Assembly: GCA_041671505.1 (NCBI GenBank)
Contig: JBAZBK010000014.1
Span: forward strand, 62,001-126,000
Length of the DNA stretch: 64,000 bases
Source of the DNA: JACPDH01 sp041671505
Lineage (GTDB): Bacteria > Acidobacteriota > Thermoanaerobaculia > Gp7-AA8
Direction of reading: 5' to 3'
Position numbers and translations under genes: made by a program. Positions 33,504 through 42,309 of the stretch are shown in pieces; within the stretch, counting starts at the first letter, position 1; each line of letters starts with the position of its first letter. Under the pieces are notes generated by a model. That model was given only the letters and a program-made list of their open reading frames with translations. It did no database searches and was not told the origin of the DNA.

Positions 33504-35153
33504 TCAGGCCGTCGCCGCGCGGCTCACCACGACCAGCGTCAGGTCGTCGGCGAGAGCCTGCAGGTTCGTGAACTCGAGCACTGCGTTCTCGAGCTGCGTG
33601 GCGATCTCCAATGCCGCCTCGCCGTGGAGCGCGCCGAGCGTCTCGCCGAGCTTCGACACGCCGAACTCGACGCCGTCGTCGCTCTCCGACTCGGTCAGGC
33701 CGTCGGTGAAGAGGACGAGCGCGTCACCGCTGCCGAGAGAAAACGAGGCGTCGTGATACTTCGCGTTCGCGATCGGGCCGATCAGGATGTCCGCTTCCGG
33801 AAGCTCCTCGACGCCGCCCGCCGAGAGCCGGAGCGGCGGCACGTGACCCGCGTTGCAGTACTCGACGAGCCCCGTAGCCGGATCGAGACGGCCGACGAAC
33901 ATCGTGACGAACTTCGACTTCGGGAGCGTCTCGCGGAGGTTCGAATGCAGCTGAGCGACGAGCTCCGCGGGTGTCGGGTCGTGCTTCGTGAAGATGCGGA
34001 ACGCCGTCTGGATGCCCGCCATGAGGAGCGCGGCGGTCACGCCTTTGCCGCTCACGTCGGCGATGACGAAGTAAAGCCGCCCGTCGGGACGGCAGATGAA
34101 GTCGTAGTAGTCGCCGCTGACGGTGCGGCACGGGGTGTTCAGACCGGCGAGACCGTACCCCGGAACGTGAGGCGGCTCGCCGGGGAGAAGCCCCTTCTGG
34201 ATCGCCGACGCGGTGCGAAGCTCCTCGTCCATCAGGCGCTTCTGCAGGGCCGACTCGCGCAGGCGCGTGTTTTCGAGCTTCACCGAAGCGAGGCGCGCGA
34301 TCTGGCCGACGATCCGCACGTCCTCTTCGCTCAGCGCCTTCTGCGCGAAGTAGTAATCGACGTAGAGAAGCCCGTTGACGATGCCGGCGACCATGAGCGG
34401 CGCGCAGACGACCGAGTTGATCCCCTGCATGATGATCGACTGCGCCTGGCTGAGCCGCTCGTCGACCGAGATGTCGACGAAGGCGAGCGCCTTCTTCTCC
34501 TCGACGATCGTCTGCAGCAGGGTGTGGCTGATCGTCAGCTCGGCCGTGTCGTTCTTGTTCTGGCGGCGCACCTCGACAGTGGCGAACGCTTTTCCGTCGT
34601 CGGCCAGAAGGCCGATCGCGGCGCGCGACGGCTTGAGGTGTTCCATCACCTTCTCGACGATGAAGCCGAAGAGCTCGTCCATGGGACGATCTTCGATCAG
34701 CTCGACGGCGAGCGCGTTGAGCACGCGGAAGCGATCGAGGCTCTTGCCTGAAAGCTGCTGTCCCGCCTCGATCTCCTGGATGGGGATCGCGATCGTCGGC
34801 GTCAGACGCGGGTCTGCGACCGCGACGAACCGGTCGGTCGAATGCTCCGACTGGAAGAGCAGCTCGGTATCGCCCATCCTGATCCGGTCGCCGGAGCGAA
34901 GTTTCTGGTCGGCCTCGACGCGGGTGTTGTTGAGGTAGGTCCCGTTCGCGCTTCCGAGGTCGCGAAGAACCCAGTCGCCTTCGATCCGGTGGATCTCCGC
35001 GTGACGGCGCGAGAGGTAGCGATCCTTGATCGGGATCGCGCAATCGCTGGCGCGGCCGATGGTTGCCAGGTCCGACGAGATCTTGTGATTCGTCGGACTT
35101 CCAATCGGCGAAAACACTGTCACTTCCGCGCTGCGCTGCGGTTTTGCGGACAT
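33504..35153 (-). CDS. FHA-GAF-SpoIIE (PP2C) regulatory phosphatase
   Basis: A 549-residue soluble signalling protein. I use the ATG at 35153 (MSAKPQRSAEV); the longer GTG frame begins inside the purine-rich ribosome site. Residues 10-105 are an FHA domain (TIGRASDCAI, LSRRHAEI, LGSANGTYLNN) that binds phosphothreonine. Residues of about 125-310 are a GAF domain. The rest is a PP2C-like phosphatase of the RsbU/SpoIIE group, with metal-site segments SGDYYDF, VIADVSGKGVTAALLMA, FVGRLDP, YCNAGHVPPL, LFTDGLTE and ADDLTLVV. Such proteins usually control anti-anti-sigma partners, but none is encoded nearby. FHA plus phosphatase suggests input from a Ser/Thr kinase. Confidence 0.92.
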   Translation of the reverse strand: MSAKPQRSAEVTVFSPIGSPTNHKISSDLATIGRASDCAIPIKDRYLSRRHAEIHRIEGDWVLRDLGSANGTYLNNTRVEADQKLRSGDRIRMGDTELLFQSEHSTDRFVAVADPRLTPTIAIPIQEIEAGQQLSGKSLDRFRVLNALAVELIEDRPMDELFGFIVEKVMEHLKPSRAAIGLLADDGKAFATVEVRRQNKNDTAELTISHTLLQTIVEEKKALAFVDISVDERLSQAQSIIMQGINSVVCAPLMVAGIVNGLLYVDYYFAQKALSEEDVRIVGQIARLASVKLENTRLRESALQKRLMDEELRTASAIQKGLLPGEPPHVPGYGLAGLNTPCRTVSGDYYDFICRPDGRLYFVIADVSGKGVTAALLMAGIQTAFRIFTKHDPTPAELVAQLHSNLRETLPKSKFVTMFVGRLDPATGLVEYCNAGHVPPLRLSAGGVEELPEADILIGPIANAKYHDASFSLGSGDALVLFTDGLTESESDDGVEFGVSKLGETLGALHGEAALEIATQLENAVLEFTNLQALADDLTLVVVSRAATA

Positions 35154-35258
35154 CGGTCGGCTCTTCCTCCCCACACCGCCCCACGGGCCGGCCAGAGCGC
35201 TTCGACCGACTCAGTTCCGACCGTGCAGCGGATCGCCGATAGTATAGTTGGTCCGCCG

Positions 35259-35936
35259 TTGAATGGTTTCCCGTTGACCACCGAAGCGACCGACTCCGAC
35301 GCCTACTTCACCGAGATCGAGGCGCACTTCGCGCATCGTCGCGGCACCCCTTTCCTTTTTTCGTCGAAAGACTGGATGCTGATGAAGTCGTGGCACGACG
35401 AAGGCGTTCCGCTCGCGATCGTCCTCGAGGCGATCGACGCCTGCTTCGACTCGCGGGAGAAGGCCGCGAGGAAGAGGACGATCTCGAGTCTCTCGTACTG
35501 CAGGCACGCCGTGGCCGACATCTGGGCCGAGAGGCGCGACCAGGCGGTCGGCGGCTCGGGCTCGGTGCCGGAGGCCGATCCGCGCGGTGCGCTCGAGGCG
35601 GTGATCACCGCGCTGCGCGAAGCGGCGGGCGCGGCCGACGCGCGCTACCGCCCGGCGTTCGACGCGACTCTCGAGGAGTTGCACGAGATCGCGGGAGCGG
35701 CGATGAGCGTCCCCGAAACCGAGGATCGTCTCGTCATCGCGGAGCAGGGGCTGATCGCTGCGCTTCTTCGGGCGATGCCGGAGGGGGAGCGCGACGAGCT
35801 CGTCGCGTCGGTCGACGCGCAGCTCGCGCGTTACGCGATCGCCGACGGGGACACGCGAACGAAGACGCGCGAGGCGAACCTCTGGCGGCTCGTGCGGCGC
35901 CGTGTCGTGGTGCCGAGACTATCGCTATTCGGCTGA
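35259..35936 (+). CDS. Unknown mostly helical protein
   Basis: A 225-residue protein with no family that I recognise. It starts at TTG 35259 or TTG 35274; neither has a Shine-Dalgarno. A TAGTAT -10-like hexamer at 35240 favours the earlier start. The sequence begins with aromatic-rich segments (AYFTEIEAHFAHRRGTPFLFS, KDWMLMKSWHDEGVPLAIVL) and continues as Ala/Glu/Arg-rich helices. The phrase ending WLMKSWHDEGVPL-like, with DACFD and SSLSYCRHAV, suggests a conserved domain and not a shadow. The reading frame continues upstream across the phosphatase start without protein-like content. It diverges from the phosphatase gene and converges on the TPR lipoprotein gene, overlapping its end. Confidence 0.6.
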   Translation: MNGFPLTTEATDSDAYFTEIEAHFAHRRGTPFLFSSKDWMLMKSWHDEGVPLAIVLEAIDACFDSREKAARKRTISSLSYCRHAVADIWAERRDQAVGGSGSVPEADPRGALEAVITALREAAGAADARYRPAFDATLEELHEIAGAAMSVPETEDRLVIAEQGLIAALLRAMPEGERDELVASVDAQLARYAIADGDTRTKTREANLWRLVRRRVVVPRLSLFG

Positions 35937-37226
35937 GCGCTTCGCGTTTTCGATCGCGCTGAGGATTCCGAGCGCGGTCGCGCCGCTCACGGGCGCGTCG
36001 GGCGCCGCGACGATCGGCGCCACCGGCACGCCGCAGCTCTGCAGCGCCTCGGCCGCGCCGTTCCCGCCATTCCCTGCGCATGGAGGCGCACCGCCGGTGC
36101 GGAGCAGTTGAGCCGCCGCGCGGAGCATCGCCGAGCCGCTGACCGCACGCGACGGCTCGACCGCGCGCGTGATCGGGTCGACCGTGAGAAGTCGCAGACC
36201 GAGCGCCTGGACGATCTCCTCCCGCCCCGGCACGTCGGCAATGTCGACCGCGATCGGAGGGTCGGCGATCGGCGCAAAGCGGTATGCCGACACTTCCCAG
36301 TAGCTCAGGATCGCGAGGTCGGCCCGCGTCAGCGTCGCAGCGTTCATCGCGTTGTTGTAGCGCGGCGGCAGGTTGGCGCGCTTGTAGGCGGTCTTCACCG
36401 ACGCGAGACGGTCGTCGTAACCGCGTCCCGGGTAGCGCTGCGCCAGCCGCTCCAGGCGGATGATCGCCGCCTGGAAGTTTCCCTCGCCCGCTTCGACATC
36501 GGCGAGGAGAGCCTGCACTGCCGGATCGTCGATCCGCCCGCGATCGAGCAGCGCGGTGACCTCCACCCTGGCGTCGGCGTATCGCCCCGAGGCGACGAAC
36601 CGTCGTGCCAGCTGCTCTCGCGCGACGTCCGACTGCGGCATGATCGCGACCGCCTGCTCGAGCAGGGCGATCGCCTCATCGTTCGTGCCTGCGCCCGCTG
36701 CAAGCGAAAGAAGCTGCCGGAAACGCTCTCCCGTGACCACTTCGAAGCGCTGCCGGATCGCCGCGCTCGCCCCGGGGGCCGACGCCAGCGCGCGATAGGT
36801 CTCGAACGCCGTCGCGACGTCACCCTTCCGCAGCGCGATCTCGGCTCCGTATGCCTGCGCCGCGACGTAGTCGGGCTGCACGCCCAGCGCGCGATCGATC
36901 TCCGCGGACGCTCGTTCGGTATCAGCTAACGCGAGCGCCGCGACAGCACGTCCGACGCTCGCAGGAAGGTAGCCCGGGTACTTCGTCTCGATCGACGCGA
37001 ACGCACGGTCGGCGTCGGGAACGAATCCCTGCGAGAGCTTCGTCCACGCCGCGCCGAAGCGCTTTTCGGCCGACGGATCCACACGTCCTTCGAACCCGAT
37101 TCGGGGGTCGAGGAGGAACCCGAGCTGCGAGGCGGGCGCCGGAGGCGCCGTAGTCGCACAGCCCGCCGCCAGGAGCAGCGCGGCAGCGGCGAACAGCGCG
37201 CAGGTAAGGAGTATTCGTGAGTGCAC
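35925..37226 (-). CDS. TPR-like lipoprotein
   Basis: A 433-residue exported lipoprotein. The GTG at 37226 gives a signal peptide with a good lipobox (ALLLAAGC); the longer frame reads through the upstream heptamer repeat, which encodes FNFQFSIFNF. Residues of about 60-290 look like tetratricopeptide helices (YLPASVGRAVAALALADTE, YVAAQAYGAEIALRKGDV, DEAIALLEQAV). Residues of about 300-370 have a different character (TRADLAILSYWEVSAYRFAP). The protein may be an assembly or scaffolding factor at the inner or outer membrane. Its last 12 bases overlap the end of the convergent unknown gene. Confidence 0.75.
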   Translation of the reverse strand: MHSRILLTCALFAAAALLLAAGCATTAPPAPASQLGFLLDPRIGFEGRVDPSAEKRFGAAWTKLSQGFVPDADRAFASIETKYPGYLPASVGRAVAALALADTERASAEIDRALGVQPDYVAAQAYGAEIALRKGDVATAFETYRALASAPGASAAIRQRFEVVTGERFRQLLSLAAGAGTNDEAIALLEQAVAIMPQSDVAREQLARRFVASGRYADARVEVTALLDRGRIDDPAVQALLADVEAGEGNFQAAIIRLERLAQRYPGRGYDDRLASVKTAYKRANLPPRYNNAMNAATLTRADLAILSYWEVSAYRFAPIADPPIAVDIADVPGREEIVQALGLRLLTVDPITRAVEPSRAVSGSAMLRAAAQLLRTGGAPPCAGNGGNGAAEALQSCGVPVAPIVAAPDAPVSGATALGILSAIENAKRSAE

Positions 37227-37241
37227 GAGGAGAGTATGGAG

Positions 37242-37422
37242 GCGGAATTCGAAATTGAAAATTGAAAATTGAAAATTGAAACGAAATGCCTTCCGCATAT
37301 CACGTCAAAATACGACACTTAAACAGTCATCAATATTCATATTTCAAAATGCGCAGAAGCGGGGGACACGTTCGAAGTCACGCGCCCATTTTCAATCTTC
37401 ACTTTTCAATTTTCAATTCCGC
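37242..37422. repeat. Heptamer inverted repeat, ATTGAAA type
   Basis: The left arm 37242-37282 (four ATTGAAA units) and right arm 37388-37422 (TTTTCAA repeated) flank about 105 AT-richer bases. The right arm encodes the C-terminus (ELKIEK) and stop of miaA. The left arm abuts the start region of the TPR lipoprotein gene. Confidence 0.88.
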
Positions 37423-38292
37423 GGCAATCGCCGCGGCCGCTTCGCTCGCATCGATCCAGCGGACGCCGGTCTCGGCCCGCAGCCAGGTCATCTGGCGCTT
37501 CGCATATGCGCGGGTCCGGCGGGTCGTCTCCTCGATCGCTTCCGCTTCGGTCATCGTCCCGGCGACGACGGCCGCTGCCTCGCGGTAACCGATCGTGGTG
37601 AACGGGCGGGCGGCGGCGGGAAAGCGCTCGAGCAGCCCGCGGGTCTCCGCGACGAGCCCGCCAGCGAACATCGCCCGCACACGGTTGGCCAGAATCACGT
37701 TGAGCGCGCCGCGTTCGACTTCGAGAGCGAACTTCGTCGCAGGGATCGACTCCCTGCCGGGAGACGGACGCTCCCAGCTCGAGATCGGCCGGCCCGACGA
37801 GAACCAGACCTCGAGCGCGCGCTCCACCCGGTGGCGATCGGCCGGTGCGATCCTTCCCGCGGAGACCGGGTCGACGCGCTCGACGAGCCGCCAGAGCCTC
37901 GCGGCACCCCGCGGAGCATCCCAGATCGCACGGATTCTCGCGCGAAGCGCTTCGTCGCGTCCCGGCAGCTCGGGGAGCCCGCTCAGCAACGCCCTCAGGT
38001 AGAAGCCGGTGCCGCCGACGAGAATCGGTACGCCTCCGCGGGAGAGGATCTCTTCGCAGACGACGCGAGCACGCGCCGCGAACTCTGCGGCGTCGAAAGG
38101 CTCGCCGGCGTCGACGACGTCGATCATGTGGTGCGGCACATGACGTCGATCCTCGGCTGACGGTTTCGCGCTCCCGATGTCGAAGCCGCGATAGACCTGG
38201 ACCGAGTCGAAGTTGACGATCTCGCCGCCGACGCGCGGCGCGAGTGCCATCGCGACGCGGCTCTTGCCGACACCGGTCGGGCCGGCGATCAC
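37399..38292 (-). CDS. miaA: tRNA dimethylallyltransferase
   Basis: A roughly 297-304 residue enzyme that puts dimethylallyl on A37 of tRNAs reading UNN codons. It has a P-loop (IAGPTGVGKSRVA), the catalytic aspartate region FDSVQVYRGFDIGSAKP, HHMIDVVDAGEPFDAAEFA, VGGTGFYLRALLSGL and the C-terminal YAKRQMTWLR. The start is uncertain. GTG 38292 gives MIAGPTG; a CTG at 38313, overlapping the upstream stop as CTGA, gives a more normal N-terminus; the ATG at 38460 would overlap the upstream gene by 150 bases. The last residues come from a heptamer repeat. Confidence 0.93.
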   Translation of the reverse strand: MIAGPTGVGKSRVAMALAPRVGGEIVNFDSVQVYRGFDIGSAKPSAEDRRHVPHHMIDVVDAGEPFDAAEFAARARVVCEEILSRGGVPILVGGTGFYLRALLSGLPELPGRDEALRARIRAIWDAPRGAARLWRLVERVDPVSAGRIAPADRHRVERALEVWFSSGRPISSWERPSPGRESIPATKFALEVERGALNVILANRVRAMFAGGLVAETRGLLERFPAAARPFTTIGYREAAAVVAGTMTEAEAIEETTRRTRAYAKRQMTWLRAETGVRWIDASEAAAAIAAELKIEK

Positions 38293-38309
38293 GAGAAGCG
38301 GGCGCGTGA

Positions 38310-38627
38310 TCAGCGGCGCCTCGGGGCCATGTCGACGTTCCGCGCGCTCTCGAGCTTCTCCTGAAGATGCGGCCTGCAGTAGACGCTGCCGTGCGGGATC
38401 GGGCTGCGACAGACGATGCACTTCGCCCGCCTCTGCGGCTTGAGCCTTCTGCCTAACCATGCGAGGACACCGAGGCCGATCACGCCGACACCGAACAGGA
38501 GCGAATCCCAGAGCAGCTTCTCCGTGACGAATTCGAGCAATTCGCCGTGGTACGTCTCTCTCACCACATACGCGACGAGCGTCGCGATGATGATCCAGAT
38601 CCCGGTGCGGAACAGCGTTACCGACAT
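38310..38627 (-). CDS. Membrane-anchored zinc-ribbon protein
   Basis: A 105-residue protein with two hydrophobic segments (LFRTGIWIIIATLVAYVV and LWDSLLFGVGVIGLGVLAWLG) and a C-terminal cytoplasmic zinc-binding knuckle CIVCRSPIPHGSVYCRPH. Its Cys/His spacing (CxxC...CxxH) fits a small zinc ribbon. I prefer the ATG at 38627 to the TTG three codons upstream. It is coupled to miaA downstream: the two reading frames meet at its stop. The function is unknown. Small proteins of this layout are often seen beside tRNA or translation genes, but I infer nothing firm from that. Confidence 0.75.
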   Translation of the reverse strand: MSVTLFRTGIWIIIATLVAYVVRETYHGELLEFVTEKLLWDSLLFGVGVIGLGVLAWLGRRLKPQRRAKCIVCRSPIPHGSVYCRPHLQEKLESARNVDMAPRRR

Positions 38628-38642
38628 GCTGACCAATGATTC

Positions 38643-40940
38643 TCAGTGACTAGCGCTCGGAGTGTCAAACTCCCGAACGATCAGGACTTGCCGTTTTTCG
38701 ATGCGAAGGACGACCGTGCCCTCGGTATCGGTGCGTAGAACGAGCGCGCCGCGAGCGCGAAGCGAACTGACGACATCGGCCGACGGATGACCGAACGGGT
38801 TGCCCCTCCCGCACGAGACGAGCGCGATCCGCGGTCTGACGAGGTCGAGGAATTTCGCCGTCGACGAGGACGCCCCGCCGTGGTGCGGAACTTTGAGAAT
38901 GTCGGCGCGCAATTCACCCGCATGGTCGTACCGGAGCACCGTTTCGGCTTCCTTCTCCACGTCCCCGGTAAGCAGGAGCGATCTCCCCCCGACGCTTGCC
39001 GCGTACACGAGCGATCCGTTGTTCTCCGGGGCACGGCGGAAGCGCGTCGCGACGTCGATCGGTCGGAGCTCGACGCCGCCGGTCGCGATGACACCCTCCG
39101 ACTGCGCATCCGCGACGGGAATGCCGAGGCGCAGCGCATCGTCGAGGATGCGCTGCACGCAGGGCGCACTGACGTGGCGTCGCGCGACGACGACGCGGCC
39201 GACGTCGAAGTCGCGCATTGCGGCCGGGATCGCGCCGCAATGATCGGGGTGCGGGTGCGTCAGCACGATCGCGTCGATCCGCCTCACGCCGGCGTCCGCG
39301 AGCTGTGGAACGAGCACGCGCCTCCCGATCGAGGGATCGCGCGACGAGCCACCTCCGTCGACCAGGATCGCGCCGCGCCCGCTTCGAAGCAGGATCGCGT
39401 CTCCCTGCCCGACATCGAGCAGGCGGATTTCGCCCTCGCCTGCGTCACGCCGCACAGCGCCCGTCGCGATCGCGACGACGACCGGTATCGCCAGCGCGAA
39501 CGGAACGATCCTGGTCCGCCCGCGCGCGGTCGCGGCCACGGCGATGCCGAACGCGGCGGCGACGAGCCAGCCGGGCGGCGCAGGCATCGCCATCGAGAGC
39601 CCCACGCCGTCGGCAACGAAGCGGTTGATCGCGACGACGAGGTCGTTCGACGAGCCGATCGCATCGAGCACGACGAACGCGGCGCCGGGGACGAACGGTG
39701 CGAGCGCGCAGGCGAGCGCCCCCGCGACGAGCATCCCGAAGAGGATCGGGCCGGCCAGGGCGGTCGCGATCGACCCGCCGGGGACGATCCGGTTGAAGTA
39801 GAGCAGCGTCAGCGGAAAGGTCGCGAGCTCCGCGCCCGCGCCGGCAGCGAGGCTGCCGCTCCGCTTCAGCCGCAGCAGCGCCGCAAGAGCGCGCCCGCCG
39901 ACGATGATCCCGCCCGTCGCGGCGTACGTCAGCGCGAAGCCGGGATCGTCGATCTCCCACGGGCAGGCGACGAGGCGCACGAGCGCCGAGGCGAAGAGCG
40001 CGTTCGTCGCGCTCACGGGCCGCTCCCACAGACGCGTGAAGATCAGCAGCCCTAACATCCAGGCCGACCGTGACACCGAGGGATCGGAGCCGATGAACGC
40101 TGGCGCGAAGAACGAGACGGCGAGCAGGAGAAGGTCGGCCGAACGGCGAAGCCCCGCCAGCCTCGCGAGCCAGCGCAACGCTCCCGCGAGCATCGCGATC
40201 TGCAGCCCAGAGAAGACGAGAAGGTGATACGTGCCGCCCCGCTGGTACGACTCGAGCATCTCGTCGGGGAGGCGCGCCTGCCGCCCGAGCAGCAGAGCCT
40301 CGACGAGCGCGCTGCCGATCGACGCGACGCGCCACTCCCCCGCCGCGTCGCGGAGGGTGCGCGCCATCCGCCGGTTCCAGTACGCGGGTAACAGCCGCGA
40401 GGCTCGCCCCCGGACCGTCATGAGCCGCGCCGACTTCACCGCCAGCCGGTAGCTTCCGCGCGGCGTGCGCCGCAGAAATCCCTCCGCCTCGAGCAGCGCC
40501 GCGTCGATGACCTCGGGGGGCTCCTCTGCCGTCGAGACGAAGATCTTCCGCCCGACGTCGAGCGCGCCTCCTCTGGGAAGCACGGCGCGGAACGATCGCG
40601 CGACGAGGCGCCGGCGCCCGTCTTCGAGGGTCTGCCAGTCGTCCTCAACCGGAAGCGTCACCCGAACGAAGCGCTCCTCGCCGGCCGACGCAAGCATGGC
40701 GAGCTCTCGCCCCGTGGCGGCGCGCTCGCGCGCACCGATCGATACGCCCAGCGCGAGCAGGCCGGCAAGAATCGCGACACGAGCGCTCCATGGCTTTCGC
40801 GTCGCGAAGGTGAGAAGCGCGACGAGCGCCGCGGCAACGGCCGCGGCAGCGGGGTCGATCAGGACGCGGGCGAGAAGCAGCCCGGCGACGAACGATGCGA
40901 AAGCGTATGCAGCGGGATTCGAACGTGGATCATCGCTCAA
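38643..40940 (-). CDS. comEC: ComEC/Rec2-type DNA-uptake channel
   Basis: A 765-residue polytopic protein predicted to carry single-stranded DNA across the inner membrane in transformation. The N-terminus has several membrane helices and a soluble beta segment (residues of about 85-170). The central channel domain has YHLLVFSGLQIAMLAGALRW and many helices to about residue 500. The C-terminal metallo-beta-lactamase domain has LLDVGQGDAILLRSG, LTHPHPDHCGAI (HxHxDH) and LLTGDVEKEAE, so it may degrade the complementary strand. All three modules of full-length ComEC are present. Other competence genes are not in the window. The start overlaps the methyltransferase gene by 11 bases. Confidence 0.93.
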   Translation of the reverse strand: MSDDPRSNPAAYAFASFVAGLLLARVLIDPAAAAVAAALVALLTFATRKPWSARVAILAGLLALGVSIGARERAATGRELAMLASAGEERFVRVTLPVEDDWQTLEDGRRRLVARSFRAVLPRGGALDVGRKIFVSTAEEPPEVIDAALLEAEGFLRRTPRGSYRLAVKSARLMTVRGRASRLLPAYWNRRMARTLRDAAGEWRVASIGSALVEALLLGRQARLPDEMLESYQRGGTYHLLVFSGLQIAMLAGALRWLARLAGLRRSADLLLLAVSFFAPAFIGSDPSVSRSAWMLGLLIFTRLWERPVSATNALFASALVRLVACPWEIDDPGFALTYAATGGIIVGGRALAALLRLKRSGSLAAGAGAELATFPLTLLYFNRIVPGGSIATALAGPILFGMLVAGALACALAPFVPGAAFVVLDAIGSSNDLVVAINRFVADGVGLSMAMPAPPGWLVAAAFGIAVAATARGRTRIVPFALAIPVVVAIATGAVRRDAGEGEIRLLDVGQGDAILLRSGRGAILVDGGGSSRDPSIGRRVLVPQLADAGVRRIDAIVLTHPHPDHCGAIPAAMRDFDVGRVVVARRHVSAPCVQRILDDALRLGIPVADAQSEGVIATGGVELRPIDVATRFRRAPENNGSLVYAASVGGRSLLLTGDVEKEAETVLRYDHAGELRADILKVPHHGGASSSTAKFLDLVRPRIALVSCGRGNPFGHPSADVVSSLRARGALVLRTDTEGTVVLRIEKRQVLIVREFDTPSASH

Positions 40941-42114
40941 GGACGAGCGAGGAGAGCGTCTCTACGTGATGCGTATTGGGAAAGAGATCGAGGAGATCGA
41001 GCGAACGGAGGGCGTAACCGCGGCGCCCCAGTTCCGCCACGTCACGGGAAAAGGTTACCGGATCGCACGAGAGATAACAAATCGTCGGCGGAGCCGCCTT
41101 CGCGAGCAGCTCGAGCGCGAGCGACGAGAGCCCCGCGCGCGGCGGATCGACGAGTGCGAAATCGGCCTGCTCGTCGAACTCCGAGAGAAACTCCTCGACC
41201 GAACCGCCGACCACCGCCACGTTGGGCGTCGCGCGGCAATTCAGCCCGGCGAACGTGTGGGCTTCCCCGAGCTCCTCGACGGTGACGACGCGTCCGAAAA
41301 TTTCCGCGAGGGGAAGCGCGAAGAAACCGACGCCGCCGTAGAGGTCGAGCGCCAGATTCTTCCCGCTGCTCGCCGTACCGTGCGCGGAGACGAGAGCGAG
41401 CAGGCGGCCGAGCAGGTGCCGGTTCACCTGGAAGAACGTCGTCGTCGAGAGCGTGTAGCTGCGCCCGTCGACTTCGAGCGCGACCGGCACTCCCTCCGCG
41501 TATTCGTCGGGGCGCGTCGCGAACGAAAAACCGTGGTTCGACTCGAACGTGTCGATGATCGCGCCCCTCCTGCCGACTCCGCCGAGCGCCGCGAGCGAGC
41601 CGAGGAGCGCCGGGCCGACGATCTCGCAATGGTCGCTGAGCGGTACGACGTCATTCGACCGCCTCGCGTAGAACCCGACTTTCCACGGGTCGGCGGCGTC
41701 GGCGTGAAGCCGGCTGCGGAGCCGGTAGTTGAGCGGCGAGGCGTGCAGCCTGACTGGGGGGAGCGACGCGGGATCGAACTTCCCCACCCGTCTCAGCGAG
41801 TCGATGAGAATCCCCCGCTTCGCCTCGAGCTGCGCGTCGAGCCGGAGCTCGGCCCAGTCGCAGCCGCCGCACTCGTCGGAGACAGGACAGGGATCGGACC
41901 TGCGCTGCGGTGACGGCGTGAGCAGCTCGACGAGTTGCCCCCTGCCGAACCCCTTCTTCACCTCGACGACTTCGACGCGAGCGACGTCGCCTGGGTAGAT
42001 CCCCGGAACGAAGAGCGGAAAACCTTCGACGCGGCAGATCGCCTCGCCCCCCGCGACGAGCGCGTCGGGGCTCAACTCGAGAACGTCGCCGTTGCTGACA
42101 GGAGGTGTGCGCAC
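40930..42114 (-). CDS. RlmD/TrmA-family RNA uracil-5-methyltransferase
   Basis: A 394-residue SAM-dependent enzyme that methylates uracil C5 in rRNA or tRNA. A TRAM-like N-terminal segment (ELSPDALVAGGEAICRVEG) is followed by an iron-sulphur site: C76, C82 and C85 in PCPVSDECGGCDW, and a later cysteine in DHCEIVG. The methyltransferase core has DLYGGVGFFALPLA, VDPPRAGL and the nucleophile loop YLSCDPVTFSRD. This combination matches RlmD (RumA) and relatives. Which uridine is modified (such as m5U1939 or m5U747 in E. coli) is not decided. It is co-transcribed with comEC. Confidence 0.9.
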   Translation of the reverse strand: MRTPPVSNGDVLELSPDALVAGGEAICRVEGFPLFVPGIYPGDVARVEVVEVKKGFGRGQLVELLTPSPQRRSDPCPVSDECGGCDWAELRLDAQLEAKRGILIDSLRRVGKFDPASLPPVRLHASPLNYRLRSRLHADAADPWKVGFYARRSNDVVPLSDHCEIVGPALLGSLAALGGVGRRGAIIDTFESNHGFSFATRPDEYAEGVPVALEVDGRSYTLSTTTFFQVNRHLLGRLLALVSAHGTASSGKNLALDLYGGVGFFALPLAEIFGRVVTVEELGEAHTFAGLNCRATPNVAVVGGSVEEFLSEFDEQADFALVDPPRAGLSSLALELLAKAAPPTICYLSCDPVTFSRDVAELGRRGYALRSLDLLDLFPNTHHVETLSSLVLER

Positions 42115-42177
42115 GAGAGGGAGTGTATCGCAGGGGATGCGCCGGGCGCGCGGCGCGGGCGGAGACTACAAAGAAGC

Positions 42178-42277
42178 TGAAGTTAGAACGCAGAACGATG
42201 AATGTTGAACCCAGAAACGAACCATGTCCGCGGCACGTTTCTGGATTCAACATTCATCGTTCTGCGTTCTAACTTCA
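42178..42277. repeat. Near-perfect heptamer inverted repeat with diverged units
   Basis: The arms 42178-42219 and 42236-42277 are complementary at 41 of 42 positions around a 16-base loop. Within an arm the seven-base units differ from each other (GTTAGAA, CGCAGAA, CGATGAA, TGTTGAA, CCCAGAA) but keep the phase and the trailing GAA. It lies between the short-chain dehydrogenase and methyltransferase genes, both on the minus strand. Confidence 0.92.
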
Positions 42278-42309
42278 AAACGGGCCTCAGATACTCGGCA
42301 CGGCTGTAG

